Of a stretch of 64,000 bases of DNA, positions 1 to 8,270 are shown in pieces (the first letter of the stretch is position 1; each line of letters starts with the position of its first letter). The stretch is taken from NCBI RefSeq assembly GCF_003043945.1, contig NZ_PYXG01000002.1, forward strand, positions 570,578-634,577, in the 5' to 3' direction. The notes under the pieces are model-generated. The model saw nothing but the letters and a program-made list of their open reading frames with translations. It ran no database searches and was not told the origin of the DNA. This DNA is from Prevotella sp. oral taxon 376. Lineage in GTDB: Bacteria; Bacteroidota; Bacteroidia; Bacteroidales; Bacteroidaceae. Position numbers and translations under genes: made by a program.

Positions 1-49
1 GAAGAACGAGGAAAATATCGGCTCAACCAAGACTATCTACCCTAAAACC

Positions 50-157
50 TTTGGTCGGTCGGACACAGGCTATATATACCTGAACCAATCCGACCAAAGA
101 GAAACGAGTTTGGTCGGTCGCAAATGGGTGCCTATAGTGTACAACCGTCCGACCAAA
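50..157. repeat. Two inverted-repeat modules upstream of the primase-like gene
   Basis: TTTGGTCGGTCGG (50-62) is mirrored by TCCGACCAAA (89-98), and TTTGGTCGGTCG (109-120) by CCGTCCGACCAAA (145-157). The result is two similar hairpin-capable modules of about 49 bases each, about 10 bases apart. They sit just upstream of the primase-like gene. Operator, origin or oriT are all possible; the position matches repeats upstream of the other primase genes in this window. Confidence 0.6.
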
Positions 158-225
158 CAAGAATCAACCAGCCTCCAAAAGAAAAAGGCTAGAGCAATTT
201 CATTTCAACTTAAAACAGAATTACA

Positions 226-1116
226 ATGGAAATACAAAATATCAAGCAAATTTCTATCACAGATTATTTGCAACAACAGGGCTATGCGCCAGCACGAGTA
301 CAAGGCATTCACTATTGGTACTACTCTCCGCTGCGCAATGAAAGCACACCATCCTTCAAAGTCAATACAGAGCGCAACCAGTGGTACGACTTCGGCTCGG
401 GCGAACATGGCGACATCATCGACCTTGTATGCGCTTTACATCGTTGCACTATCAGCGAAGCCATCAGGCTTTTGAGTGGTGCTAAACAAGTAGCGCATCA
501 AGAATTTTCTTTTGGCGGTGAAAGAAAAATCTCCGAGCGCAAATTGGAAATCCTATCTGCGCAACCGCTCTCCAATCCCTATTTGCTCCGCTATCTCGCA
601 GCACGTTCTATTCCTCTTCCCGTAGCCAGCGCCTACTGCTCGGAAGTTCTATTCCAAAATATGAATCGGACATACTATGCCATTGGATTTGCAAACGATG
701 CTTTGGGATGGGAAATCCGCAATATGTATTTCAAAGGATGTATCGCCCCGAAGGCAATTACAACTATTAGTAAAGCCACAGACGTTTTACAAATCTTCGA
801 AGGGTTTATGGATTTTCTTTCGTGGCAAACGCTAAATCCTTCTTCAACCTGCGATACCATAGTTCTTAATTCTTTGGCTCTTTTACCACGCATACAAGAG
901 AAGATAAAAAGCTACAAGCAAGTAGAAGGCTTTCTGGATAATGACGATGCCGGGCGTAAATCCTTTGCTGTTTTAAAGCAAATATGTCCGCAAATCGTTG
1001 ATGGTTCTACACGCTACCAAGAGCACAAAGACCTTAACGAATGGCTCGTTGCTCAATCCAAAATCAAAGAGAAACAGGTGTTATTACCGACTACGAAACG
1101 TGGCATCAGAAGATAG
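226..1116 (+). CDS. Toprim domain primase-like protein of a mobilizable element
   Basis: A 296-residue protein with a degenerate CHC2-like N-terminus (about residues 28-75: YYSPLRNESTPSFKV, then a DFGSGEHGDIIDL stretch) and a C-terminal Toprim region with EGFMDFLS and FLDNDDAGRKS. It resembles bacterial primase N-terminal halves, but the zinc-ligand cysteines of CHC2 fingers are missing. Such proteins are common next to mobilization genes in Bacteroidales elements and probably support element replication. The next genes, on the same strand, are MobC-like and relaxase. Start ATG follows an A-rich leader. Two homologues lie at 6,965-7,906 and 60,885-61,820. Confidence 0.8.
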   Translation: MEIQNIKQISITDYLQQQGYAPARVQGIHYWYYSPLRNESTPSFKVNTERNQWYDFGSGEHGDIIDLVCALHRCTISEAIRLLSGAKQVAHQEFSFGGERKISERKLEILSAQPLSNPYLLRYLAARSIPLPVASAYCSEVLFQNMNRTYYAIGFANDALGWEIRNMYFKGCIAPKAITTISKATDVLQIFEGFMDFLSWQTLNPSSTCDTIVLNSLALLPRIQEKIKSYKQVEGFLDNDDAGRKSFAVLKQICPQIVDGSTRYQEHKDLNEWLVAQSKIKEKQVLLPTTKRGIRR

Positions 1117-1218
1117 TGTGTACTTGTGAAGCAAGTTTGTGTTTTGAGTATCTCAAAACCTACTTGCTCCTACCATTGGGAGGTAAAAATCCCGTTGGTC
1201 TCATCAAAAAATAAAAAA

Positions 1219-1566
1219 ATGGAACAGAAGAATAAAGGTGGGCGACCCACCAAGACTTTATCAGAGAAACGAAGATACCAAGTGCTTCTCCGGCTTAATA
1301 CGATGGAGTACTACACTTTATTGGGCAAAGCACGAGAAGCCTCTATTACTCGTACCGAGTTTTTGCGACAGCTCATCACAAAAGCAGAAGTCAAGGCACG
1401 CATCAAACCCGAAGAGATGCAACTCATCCGCACAGTCTCGGGTATGGCAAACAATCTCAATCAGATAGCCCATCGACTCAATGCCTTTGGTATTTATGCA
1501 CTCAATGAAGACTTGAATGCACTCAAAGTCCTCATCCATGAACTCATCAAACGCTTGAAACCATGA
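1219..1566 (+). CDS. mobC: MobC-like relaxosome accessory protein
   Basis: A 115-residue basic protein starting MEQKNKGGRPTKTLSEKRR, followed by a ribbon-helix-helix-like segment (RYQVLLRLNTMEYYTLL) and the helical MobC-type motif SGMANNLNQIAHRLNAFG at about residues 75-92. MobC proteins bind oriT and help the relaxase nick. I prefer the ATG at 1219 to the GTG at 1126 because the family normally begins with this basic, glycine-rich stretch. Its stop overlaps the relaxase start by four bases (ATGA), so the two are translationally coupled. Confidence 0.85.
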   Translation: MEQKNKGGRPTKTLSEKRRYQVLLRLNTMEYYTLLGKAREASITRTEFLRQLITKAEVKARIKPEEMQLIRTVSGMANNLNQIAHRLNAFGIYALNEDLNALKVLIHELIKRLKP

Positions 1567-2486
1567 TAGCAAAGATTATTAAAGGCGCAGACTTCGGAGG
1601 AGTTATCAATTATATGCTTAGCAAAGAGAAAGGAAAAGCTAAGGTTTTAGCGAGTAATAACATTGGTTTTATCGACCAAAACCTATGCGCCGACGAGTTC
1701 ACTCTGCAAGCCTCTATGCGCCCGAACGTGCAGAAGCCCGTCTGCCATACGATACTCTCGTTCTCTGCCAGCGATGCCGAGCGATTGACAGATGATGTGA
1801 TGGTGAAGATTGCCAATGAGTATTTAGAGAAAATGGGCTACGGAGACACGCAGAGCCTTATCGTAAGGCACAGCGACCGTCTGCATCCGCACTTGCACAT
1901 TTGCATCAATCGCATTGGCAATGATGGCAAGACCATCAGCGATCGCAATGAGAAATACCGCTCTACGAAGATTTGCCGAGAACTTTCCGAGCGCTACGGT
2001 TTGACACTTGGCGAAGGGAAAAAGGCGGTAAATCGCCACCGACTGCGAGGTGAAGACAAGTTGCGCTATGAGATATTCGATGGAATCAAAGCAGTTTTGC
2101 CCAAATCGAACAATTGGAAAGACTTTGTCACAGACTTAAACAAACAAGGCATTGCCACTCGTTTCAAGACGAAAGGCAATACGGATGTTGTGCAAGGTAT
2201 CATCTTCGAGAAAGACGGTTGCAGTTTCAGTGGCTCAAAGATAGACCGCTCCTGTTCTTTCTCGCGCCTCAATGCAGAGATAGAGCGAAACATTCAACAG
2301 GCACAGCAACATCTATCGAAAGAGCCAATGGCACATTCGATAGATGAGAGCGGATTTGCAAGCGACTTATCCGATGCACTTGACGAAATCTTTACGATGC
2401 CGATGCCCAGCGGAGGCGTAGACGTTGATGAACTCCGATTCCAAAAGAAACTTCGCAACAGAGCCAACCGCAAACGTAGAATTTAA
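1563..2486 (+). CDS. mobB: Relaxase/mobilization nuclease (MobB/VirD2-like)
   Basis: A 307-residue relaxase. The N-terminus MIAKIIKGADFGGVINYML is typical of the family, and the metal-binding histidine motif HPHLHICINR lies at residues 108-117. The nicking residue is probably in the N-terminal third (Y17 is a candidate). The enzyme would nick at oriT and pilot the strand through a host-supplied conjugation channel. Coupled by a 4-base overlap to mobC, and followed after 21 bases by a membrane protein. Confidence 0.9.
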   Translation: MIAKIIKGADFGGVINYMLSKEKGKAKVLASNNIGFIDQNLCADEFTLQASMRPNVQKPVCHTILSFSASDAERLTDDVMVKIANEYLEKMGYGDTQSLIVRHSDRLHPHLHICINRIGNDGKTISDRNEKYRSTKICRELSERYGLTLGEGKKAVNRHRLRGEDKLRYEIFDGIKAVLPKSNNWKDFVTDLNKQGIATRFKTKGNTDVVQGIIFEKDGCSFSGSKIDRSCSFSRLNAEIERNIQQAQQHLSKEPMAHSIDESGFASDLSDALDEIFTMPMPSGGVDVDELRFQKKLRNRANRKRRI

Positions 2487-2507
2487 TCATCTCAAAATGA
2501 TAAATGT

Positions 2508-3167
2508 ATGAACAACGAAATAGCACCAGTTCTCGATATTCTCGAAGAACTCAAACAAGAATGTAAAGCCATTAGTAAGGCGCAAGCAGAACTACGCACC
2601 ACGCTTGCAGAACAGCCTACCAACTCAATAGCACCGCGCACTACAACGCAAGAAACCGTGCAAATTCATCTTTCCAAAGAGACGCAAGCCAAAATCAAGG
2701 AGCACCAACTTTTTGTTTTGGAGGCACTCTCGCAGTCGAGCAAGAAACTCGACCCGAAGTTTGAAACCTTGCAACAGCTCATCCGTGAGCAACAAAAGCC
2801 CGTAGAGTATAAGAGCTACTCGCTCTTTGCCAGCGTACAATTAGCCGAGCGCATGCTACTCCTGTTAGTTTGCGGGCTGGTCATGGTCAGTTGCTGGTTC
2901 TTCGCCATGGGAGCCAATCAACTGCAAACCGCCTCCGATTACGACCTCCGCTATCGCTATCTGCGCATGCAAGGCAAAGCCACAACTTTGGACTTCGCTC
3001 ATCTCGATAGTATCTTCATAATGCATCGCAATCCCAAAGCCATTCAGCAGATGCAACAGAAGGTCATTGATTATGAGCAAGCCCTGCAACGGCAAGCGGA
3101 ATTGTTGCTACAACAGGATCAAATCAAGCAAGAACAAAGAAAACTAAAGAGGCATTTGAAGAAATAG
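2508..3167 (+). CDS. Mobilization-linked protein with one membrane segment and coiled coils
   Basis: 219 residues. The N-terminal half is Glu/Lys/Gln-rich and predicted coiled coil (VLDILEELKQECKAI onward). A hydrophobic segment at about residues 117-138 (LLLLVCGLVMVSCWFFAMGAN) looks like one transmembrane helix, and the tail is Gln/Lys-rich coiled coil. It closes the primase-mobC-relaxase row and ends just before a hairpin. I do not recognise a named family; a membrane-tethered accessory of mobilization is an inference from position. Confidence 0.7.
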   Translation: MNNEIAPVLDILEELKQECKAISKAQAELRTTLAEQPTNSIAPRTTTQETVQIHLSKETQAKIKEHQLFVLEALSQSSKKLDPKFETLQQLIREQQKPVEYKSYSLFASVQLAERMLLLLVCGLVMVSCWFFAMGANQLQTASDYDLRYRYLRMQGKATTLDFAHLDSIFIMHRNPKAIQQMQQKVIDYEQALQRQAELLLQQDQIKQEQRKLKRHLKK

Positions 3168-3173
3168 TGAACG

Positions 3174-3206
3174 CTCCAAGAAATTGTTTAGTGCAGTTTC
3201 TTGGAG
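3174..3206 (+). terminator. Hairpin after the mobilization operon
   Basis: CTCCAAGAAA (3174-3183) pairs with TTTCTTGGAG (3197-3206), and flanking TGAACG/CGTTCA extends the pairing. It lies 7 bases after the last mobilization gene. There is no long T-run, so termination is likely but not certain. Confidence 0.55.
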
Positions 3207-3293
3207 TATCTTCGTTCAGTAGTTGGTTTTTATCCTTGTAGGTAAACTTATAGTTTACTATTGCATAAAACTTCAGTTTGATACACCCTCTTA

Positions 3294-3410
3294 CCGTTAA
3301 ACAGAATTACATAGATAGCCCAGTTGGTACAAACAAAGGCTGATTACTTGAAGATTTCCTCAATCTGACATATATCATGGTGATAGATAGTCAATAGAAT
3401 GTGCGAATAT
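3294..3410 (-). pseudogene. Remnant of a DUF1016 (YhcG-type) nuclease gene
   Basis: About 110 bases align almost continuously with the middle of the intact DUF1016 gene at 17,976-19,256 (around 18,665-18,775). Shared words include AACAGAATTACAT, GCCCAGTTGGT, TTGAAGAT and GTGATAGATAG, with many point differences and no open frame. It lies just downstream of the DUF262/DUF1524 fragment on the same strand. The rest of 3,210-3,457 shows nothing else recognisable. Confidence 0.75.
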
Positions 3411-3457
3411 ACTTATGTCAATGTTATAGGAACGGCATAATGGTATTATATTGAATT

Positions 3458-5173
3458 TCATTCAGAGTTATTCATAATAATCTCTAACATATTTTTTTGA
3501 TGACGGACCATATCTTCTACGTCCCATTCTAAGCCAAATGGACGTTCCTTCTCTTTGTCTTTAATACCGTTATTGTAATTGTCTTGGCATATCTGTAACA
3601 TAATTCTGAACTTTAAGGAAGCAACACTCACCTGATTGGACTTTGTATCAAGATAGCGATTATTTTTATTAATTGGATTCAAGTTTGAGCCAGAACTATT
3701 TGCATCAGAACCTATCATGGCAAAATTGCCATAGCAGTTTATATCATGCGTACTAATTGGCATATTGTCTCCAGCCTTAGCTTGCGGATAATAATGCTCC
3801 AAACTTTTTCTAGTTCGAGAGAAATAGAAGCTATTGAAAGCATCCAACTCAAAACCACTACAACCTAATGAATTGAAAAAATCTTTTCGATTACGAGAAT
3901 TCTTCTTTGCTTTGTTACCTCGCAGTTCAACAACATATTTCTTCCAAAGCTTATAATCAGTATAATTAAACACATACAAAGGTATATTGTATGACCCGAG
4001 AGGGTAAATACGATTGAAATCTCGATTCGTTTTCTCTAATTCAACGCTCAATTCACCATTATTAAAAATAGTCTCATCAAAACTATTTGGTTTCGGCTGA
4101 TTTATATCGTTGAGTTTACTTGCATCGAGATACACATCAAAGAAATACTTATCAGCCAGTTTTCTTAAGAATTCCACATAATTATTAAGGTCACAATCCT
4201 CAAACAAGTGGTATAAACAATAGAACAGATAGTTTTTTCTTTGCTTAGGTGTGAAAGCGACTTCAAACATAGACAATAATTGAATAACCTCATTTTGTTG
4301 TGCCTTATTGTCCTCATACAAATCCTTTAGATAAGAAGCCTTACTACCTTTCTTGTAAAAATATTGCAACTTCCATGGATTCTCAATGGCTCTATCTTCG
4401 CCATTTGTGTGATGTATTACAAAGTTATCAAGAAAGTATTTAGCCAAAAGGAGATTGTATGCGAAGTCCTTAACAAACCCAGGAGTAAGATTTACTTTGT
4501 CAAACTCCTTAATTAGTTCTTTATCATCAAGCGTGAAACTCAAAGGATTAAAATCATCCTCGTTCCACGCTCTCGTGATTTTCAGTACAATTAACAGAAA
4601 ATTCGGAAAATCTATTATGGGCTGGAAACGATCGTTTATGTCATCATCTTCCTTCTTTTCTATCTTTTTTATAGGTGTATTTAAAAGATCTGAAATACTT
4701 TTCATCCCCAATGATAAAGATGAATCCACATTAGAATTCGGAAAGTCGTTGAAAGATTCTATATCAAAACTGCCCATTGTTTTACCAAAGACACTTGTCA
4801 TCCCAGGAAGCTTCTGCTGAACATAGAAACTCATGTCACTACAAGCCTCCCATATACGACTAAACTTCTCCATAGCTTCTTCATTGCCAATTAGTTGCTC
4901 ACAGAGTTTGGCTTTTACTATTTCGTGCTTTTCTAACTGCTCACCGCGAGAGTTCATAACTTCAAAATAGTGATTCAAATCTACGTCTTTCGGCACACAA
5001 TAATGGATGATATGCACCTTGTCCAAAAAAAAAGACTTAAAAGATTCAATATCAGCATTCTTGTCACCGACAATCTCGTTGAGTGCTTCCTTTGCATAAT
5101 GGAAGCCATTAAGAATACCCAGACAGATTTTTTGTTTGCAAACTATCTTGTTGAAGAACAGAGTGTTACCATT
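3458..5173 (-). pseudogene. C-terminal part of a DUF262/DUF1524 (GmrSD-like) protein, 5' truncated
   Basis: An open frame of about 570 codons with no proper start. It includes the late DUF262 motif (HYFEVMNSRGEQLEKHEIVK) and, near the C-terminus, a DUF1524 His-Me-finger signature (SLEHYYPQ, then CYGNFAMIGSDANSSGSN). The N-terminal catalytic motif IDGQQRLTT of DUF262 is missing. The frame can be read upstream to an in-frame TAA at 5174-5176, exactly at the left end of the inserted element; the first internal ATG is at 5026. GmrSD proteins are restriction-type defence nucleases. An N-terminal half of the same family lies on the far side of the inserted element (15,970-16,392). Confidence 0.75.
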
Positions 5174-5195
5174 TTAGAATAAATGTATGGGTAAC
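5165..5195. other. Candidate left attachment site
   Basis: GTTACC (5165-5170) and GGTAAC (5190-5195) form an inverted pair 19 bases apart at the point where the DUF262 reading frame stops. The same arrangement, preceded by the identical CAGAGTGTTACC, occurs at 51,144-51,174 upstream of the tandem integrases of the third element. Confidence 0.5.
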
Positions 5196-5244
5196 GATTT
5201 AGAAATGAGCAGAGTGCTTTAAGGTACATTGTTTTGAATAGCCA

Positions 5245-5305
5245 AAGAACGCTCACTTTTACCATTTGCAAAGATACACATTTGCGAGGGAAAGTGAGCG
5301 TTCTT
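5245..5305. repeat. 15-bp perfect inverted repeat near the element's left end
   Basis: AAGAACGCTCACTTT (5245-5259) and AAAGTGAGCGTTCTT (5291-5305) enclose a 31-base loop. It lies between the left end and the stop of the MobV gene, so it may terminate that transcript or act in recombination. No T-run follows in the mobV direction. Confidence 0.6.
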
Positions 5306-5377
5306 GCGTGATTTTCTTCCTGAAAAGTTTTGTCGAGACTGAATTACAACGATGAAAGAGAAAGGGGATTTTCGGTT

Positions 5378-6634
5378 TTACAGCCGTTGCGAGCGGTTAC
5401 GATTGATAAGCTGTTTCCATTTCTGTTCGCACCAATCGGTAATGGGAAGCCCGTTGATAGTTAGAAGTGGTCGCTTCTTCTCATCCTTGATGATACGGAT
5501 TTCGCTGTCCTCTTCCGTAAACTCTCTCTTGTACAGCCCCGAATAGGCTTTAGCCGTACCTCGCTGGGGAGTCTCCGTGCGATACATCTCCGCTATTCTG
5601 TCGTCAGAGAAATCCATCTTTCGGAGCATCAGACGAATGTTCAGCAATTGATAGAAGCCATTGAAAAAACGTTTTATCCAATTCCGCTCTTCCTCATAAA
5701 CCTGCACGGTTTCTTTCAATTCGGCAATGGCTCTGTCCCTTCCCTTGACTGTGTCCTGCAAGAGAACGACTTCCTTTCGGATTTCATTCTTCTCCTTTTC
5801 CGAAAGATACCGCTGTCGTTCGGCTTCCTGTTCCAAGTCTGCAATACGCTTCTCTGCCTTGTCGAGTTCGGAGTTGCCAAAGAGGGAGTACAGCGTACCT
5901 TTCATTCGGAGCTTACCTGCCTGCTTCTCCAATTCCTTTATCTTGGCTGTGAGTTCTGCTTCTTGGACTTTCTTCTCCTTCGTGGATTTGAGGATTTCCT
6001 TGTAATACTCCATCGTGGTGCGGTGCTTGGCTTCCGAACCGTGTACGCCCCGTTCCAATCCGAACCGTTGCATTCGCTTGGCATAACTCGTCTGATAGTC
6101 TTCCAACTTTTTGGGCGTGAGCACATCATCTGCACAAAGTCGTACCTTATTCTTCTTTGTCTTGTACTTCCGCTTGCCGTTCTTGGCTTCCTCTTTGGCT
6201 TTCCGTCTTTCACCCGTGACAATCGGGACAACTGTGGCGTGAATATGAGGTGTGTCCTCATCTGCGTGCAGTGTGGCTGCGACCACATTGTCCGCCCCGA
6301 AAGTGGTGCGAAGCCAATCCATCGTTTCATTGCACCATTCGTACAGGCGTCCTTCTTGCTCTATGCGAGCCATATCCTCCGGTGAACTTGACAGGATAAA
6401 GCGTAAGGCTTTGACTTGGTTCTGTGCCACCTTTCGGTAGATACCTGCCGTGGCGATGCGATGCTCTATCGCTTCGGTACGGTTAGTTACATTTGCAGGG
6501 AATTGCACCAGCTCTCGATTGAGGTGTGTGCGGGAGGAATCGACGTTACTCGGCATGAATGTACGCGCTATGTGTGCGGTCATTGCCGAGTCGTTTCCTC
6601 TCGCCTTGTCTATATGTAAAACGGCGTAGCCCAT
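5378..6634 (-). CDS. mobV: MobV-family relaxase (Pre/Mob)
   Basis: 418 residues. The N-terminal domain has the MobV metal site DEDTPHIHA at residues 125-133. The preceding region contains MTAHIARTFMPSNVDSSRTH and ATAGIYRKV, typical of the family. Residues about 215-330 are a long Lys/Glu-rich coiled coil, as in other MobV proteins. It would nick the element's oriT for transfer by a helper conjugative system. Divergence from the outer element's relaxase (a different family) supports two separate elements. A candidate oriT lies directly upstream. Confidence 0.9.
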   Translation of the reverse strand: MGYAVLHIDKARGNDSAMTAHIARTFMPSNVDSSRTHLNRELVQFPANVTNRTEAIEHRIATAGIYRKVAQNQVKALRFILSSSPEDMARIEQEGRLYEWCNETMDWLRTTFGADNVVAATLHADEDTPHIHATVVPIVTGERRKAKEEAKNGKRKYKTKKNKVRLCADDVLTPKKLEDYQTSYAKRMQRFGLERGVHGSEAKHRTTMEYYKEILKSTKEKKVQEAELTAKIKELEKQAGKLRMKGTLYSLFGNSELDKAEKRIADLEQEAERQRYLSEKEKNEIRKEVVLLQDTVKGRDRAIAELKETVQVYEEERNWIKRFFNGFYQLLNIRLMLRKMDFSDDRIAEMYRTETPQRGTAKAYSGLYKREFTEEDSEIRIIKDEKKRPLLTINGLPITDWCEQKWKQLINRNRSQRL

Positions 6635-6662
6635 TGCTTGAAGATTGATTTAGGGGTATCCA

Positions 6663-6733
6663 AAGGGGCACCGCCCCTTGGCTCAGGAGGGTATTTTTAG
6701 CGATAACGGAGTGCAGCGTAAAGAAAATACCCT
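6663..6733. other. Candidate oriT upstream of mobV
   Basis: Two nested structures just upstream of the relaxase: AAGGGG/CCCCTT (6663-6668 and 6674-6679, a tight GC hairpin), then AGGGTATTTT (6688-6697) paired with AAAATACCCT (6724-6733) around a 26-base loop. MobV origins usually lie upstream of their relaxase and carry such inverted repeats next to the nick. The rest of 6,734-6,964 shows no convincing gene. Confidence 0.5.
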
Positions 6734-6964
6734 AATGAGCTATGGCATTTTTCGAAATGTCCGCTCCGCCCTGCTCGTGCTTCTTTCTTGTTGCGTTGCA
6801 TCCTGTGAATGCCTGCACGCTTTGTTTCTAAGTTTTGCTCTGCAAACTTGCTGTTCTGAGGAACTGCCGTAGCTATCGAAACAAAGCCGTTTATTCGCAT
6901 ACATTTTATTTTCTGCATCTTTGAATACCTGATGATAGAATAATGTTGTTTGCTCTCTTTTGCC

Positions 6965-7906
6965 TTATCGTCTAAGTCCTCGTTTGCGAGGTGGTATCAC
7001 CTGCTTTAGTTCTGTTCTTTGGGCAACGTGGTACTCATTGAGGTCTTTGTATCGGGCATAGTATTGGCTCATATCCTCCACACTGATGCCTGCCGATTGT
7101 AAAGATTTGAGGGCTTGTCGTCCTGCTTGGTCGTTGTCAAGGAAAGCTCGAACAGAGTCGATGCCGTTCTCGTGGAGATAGGCGATGGCTCGTGGAAGAT
7201 TGCTGACGGAGTTCAGTACAAGGCAAGGTGCAGTTTCTTTCCCTTTCATCGTGAGATAGGAAAGGAAGTCCATACCCCCCTCAAAGATACAGAGAGGAGC
7301 GTTGCTCGCTTCTCCTGCAATCAGAGAAATATCCTTTGGAGCTATTGTGCCCTTGAATGTCTTGTCGTCTCGGAGTTCATATCCTCCTGCACGGTTGGCA
7401 AAGCCGATGGCAGAATACTCTCGTCCTCCTACTTCGTAGCGAATATGGCGGAGATAAGGGCTTGCCACGGCAAGGTCTATCTTGCGCACCTCTTGGAGAT
7501 AGTTCTGCAAGTGCAGGGGCAATGCTTCGCTGATGAAGAGAATACGCCTTGCATTACTTGGTTGCTGTTCATCTCTTATCTGCTTCATGTGAGTTTCACA
7601 ATGAAAGGGAGAGGGTGCGAGGGGTGTTGCTTTCCCTTCGGCAAGATGCGCCATTGCTTCGTAGGCACTGCTTCCTTGCATCTGCATCACAAGGTCGATG
7701 ATGCTTCCACCTTGGTTTGTCCCATAGTCGTGCCACAGGTTTTGCCGAAAGTCCACTTTCAGGCTGGCGTTGGGGTCTTCTCGGTAGGGAGCGTGATAGA
7801 GGGCGTAGCCGTTGTAACGCTTCGCAGGCTCGATGCCACAAGCGTGCAGGTAGTCGGCTATCGGTATTGCCTTGATGTATTGTAGGTCGTAATATTCGTT
7901 ATTCAT
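6965..7906 (-). CDS. Toprim domain primase-like protein
   Basis: 313 residues from the preferred start (MNNEYYDLQYIKAIPIADYL), which aligns with the starts of the two homologues in this window; an in-frame ATG lies at 7936. A CHC2-like region (YHAPYREDPNASLKV, DYGTNQGGSIIDLV) lacks zinc cysteines. The Toprim region follows with EGGMDFLSY and AFLDNDQAGRQAL, and the protein ends in RKRGLRR like the homologue at 226-1116. It probably works with the VapE protein in element replication. Confidence 0.8.
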   Translation of the reverse strand: MNNEYYDLQYIKAIPIADYLHACGIEPAKRYNGYALYHAPYREDPNASLKVDFRQNLWHDYGTNQGGSIIDLVMQMQGSSAYEAMAHLAEGKATPLAPSPFHCETHMKQIRDEQQPSNARRILFISEALPLHLQNYLQEVRKIDLAVASPYLRHIRYEVGGREYSAIGFANRAGGYELRDDKTFKGTIAPKDISLIAGEASNAPLCIFEGGMDFLSYLTMKGKETAPCLVLNSVSNLPRAIAYLHENGIDSVRAFLDNDQAGRQALKSLQSAGISVEDMSQYYARYKDLNEYHVAQRTELKQVIPPRKRGLRR

Positions 7907-7936
7907 TGCTGTTATCTTTGGATTTGGGTTATTCAT

Positions 7937-8270
7937 TTGTTCGTTATCTCATTATTCGCTCTGTTTTCTCTTTTTGGAATTTTCCCCTTTTCTTCTTACT
8001 ACACTTCGACACTCGGATAAGTAATTGACAGTGAAAGAGAAAAGTGTAACACTTCATTCTATTTTGTCCTTCTACACCTCCTGTCTACATCTTTTCTCAT
8101 TCCTTCTGCCATAGAAGCGTAGAAAGATGGTAGTAAGCCGTGTCGCAAGATGAAGACCTTCTGCAATCCTTTCTCTTTCACTGTATTATCCTTAGTTGTA
8201 GTAACGTAGTAAGGAGAATAGGAAAGAAAAGAGAAAGAAGTATTGCAAAGGAGGTGATAACAACAGGGTG
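7937..8270. repeat. Gene-free gap with GTAGTAA repeats between primase and VapE genes
   Basis: No gene is visible. The gap contains TTACTACA (7996-8003, inverted), GGTAGTAA (8129-8136) and the tandem pair TGTAGTAA-CGTAGTAA (8197-8212). A longer inverted repeat pairs ACAGTGAAAGAGAAA (about 8029-8043) with TTTCTCTTTCACTGT (about 8169-8183). The matching gap in the third element (60,673-60,779) has a run of TGTAGTA units. A replication origin or operator is inferred from the primase/VapE neighbours. Confidence 0.5.

Noticed and set aside
110..475. Frame overlapping the start of the primase-like gene
   Set aside because: Shares its length with repeats and the real gene in another frame; composition not protein-like.
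5352..5546. Small plus-strand frame at the 3' end of mobV
   Set aside because: Antisense to the conserved MobV tail, no supporting signals.
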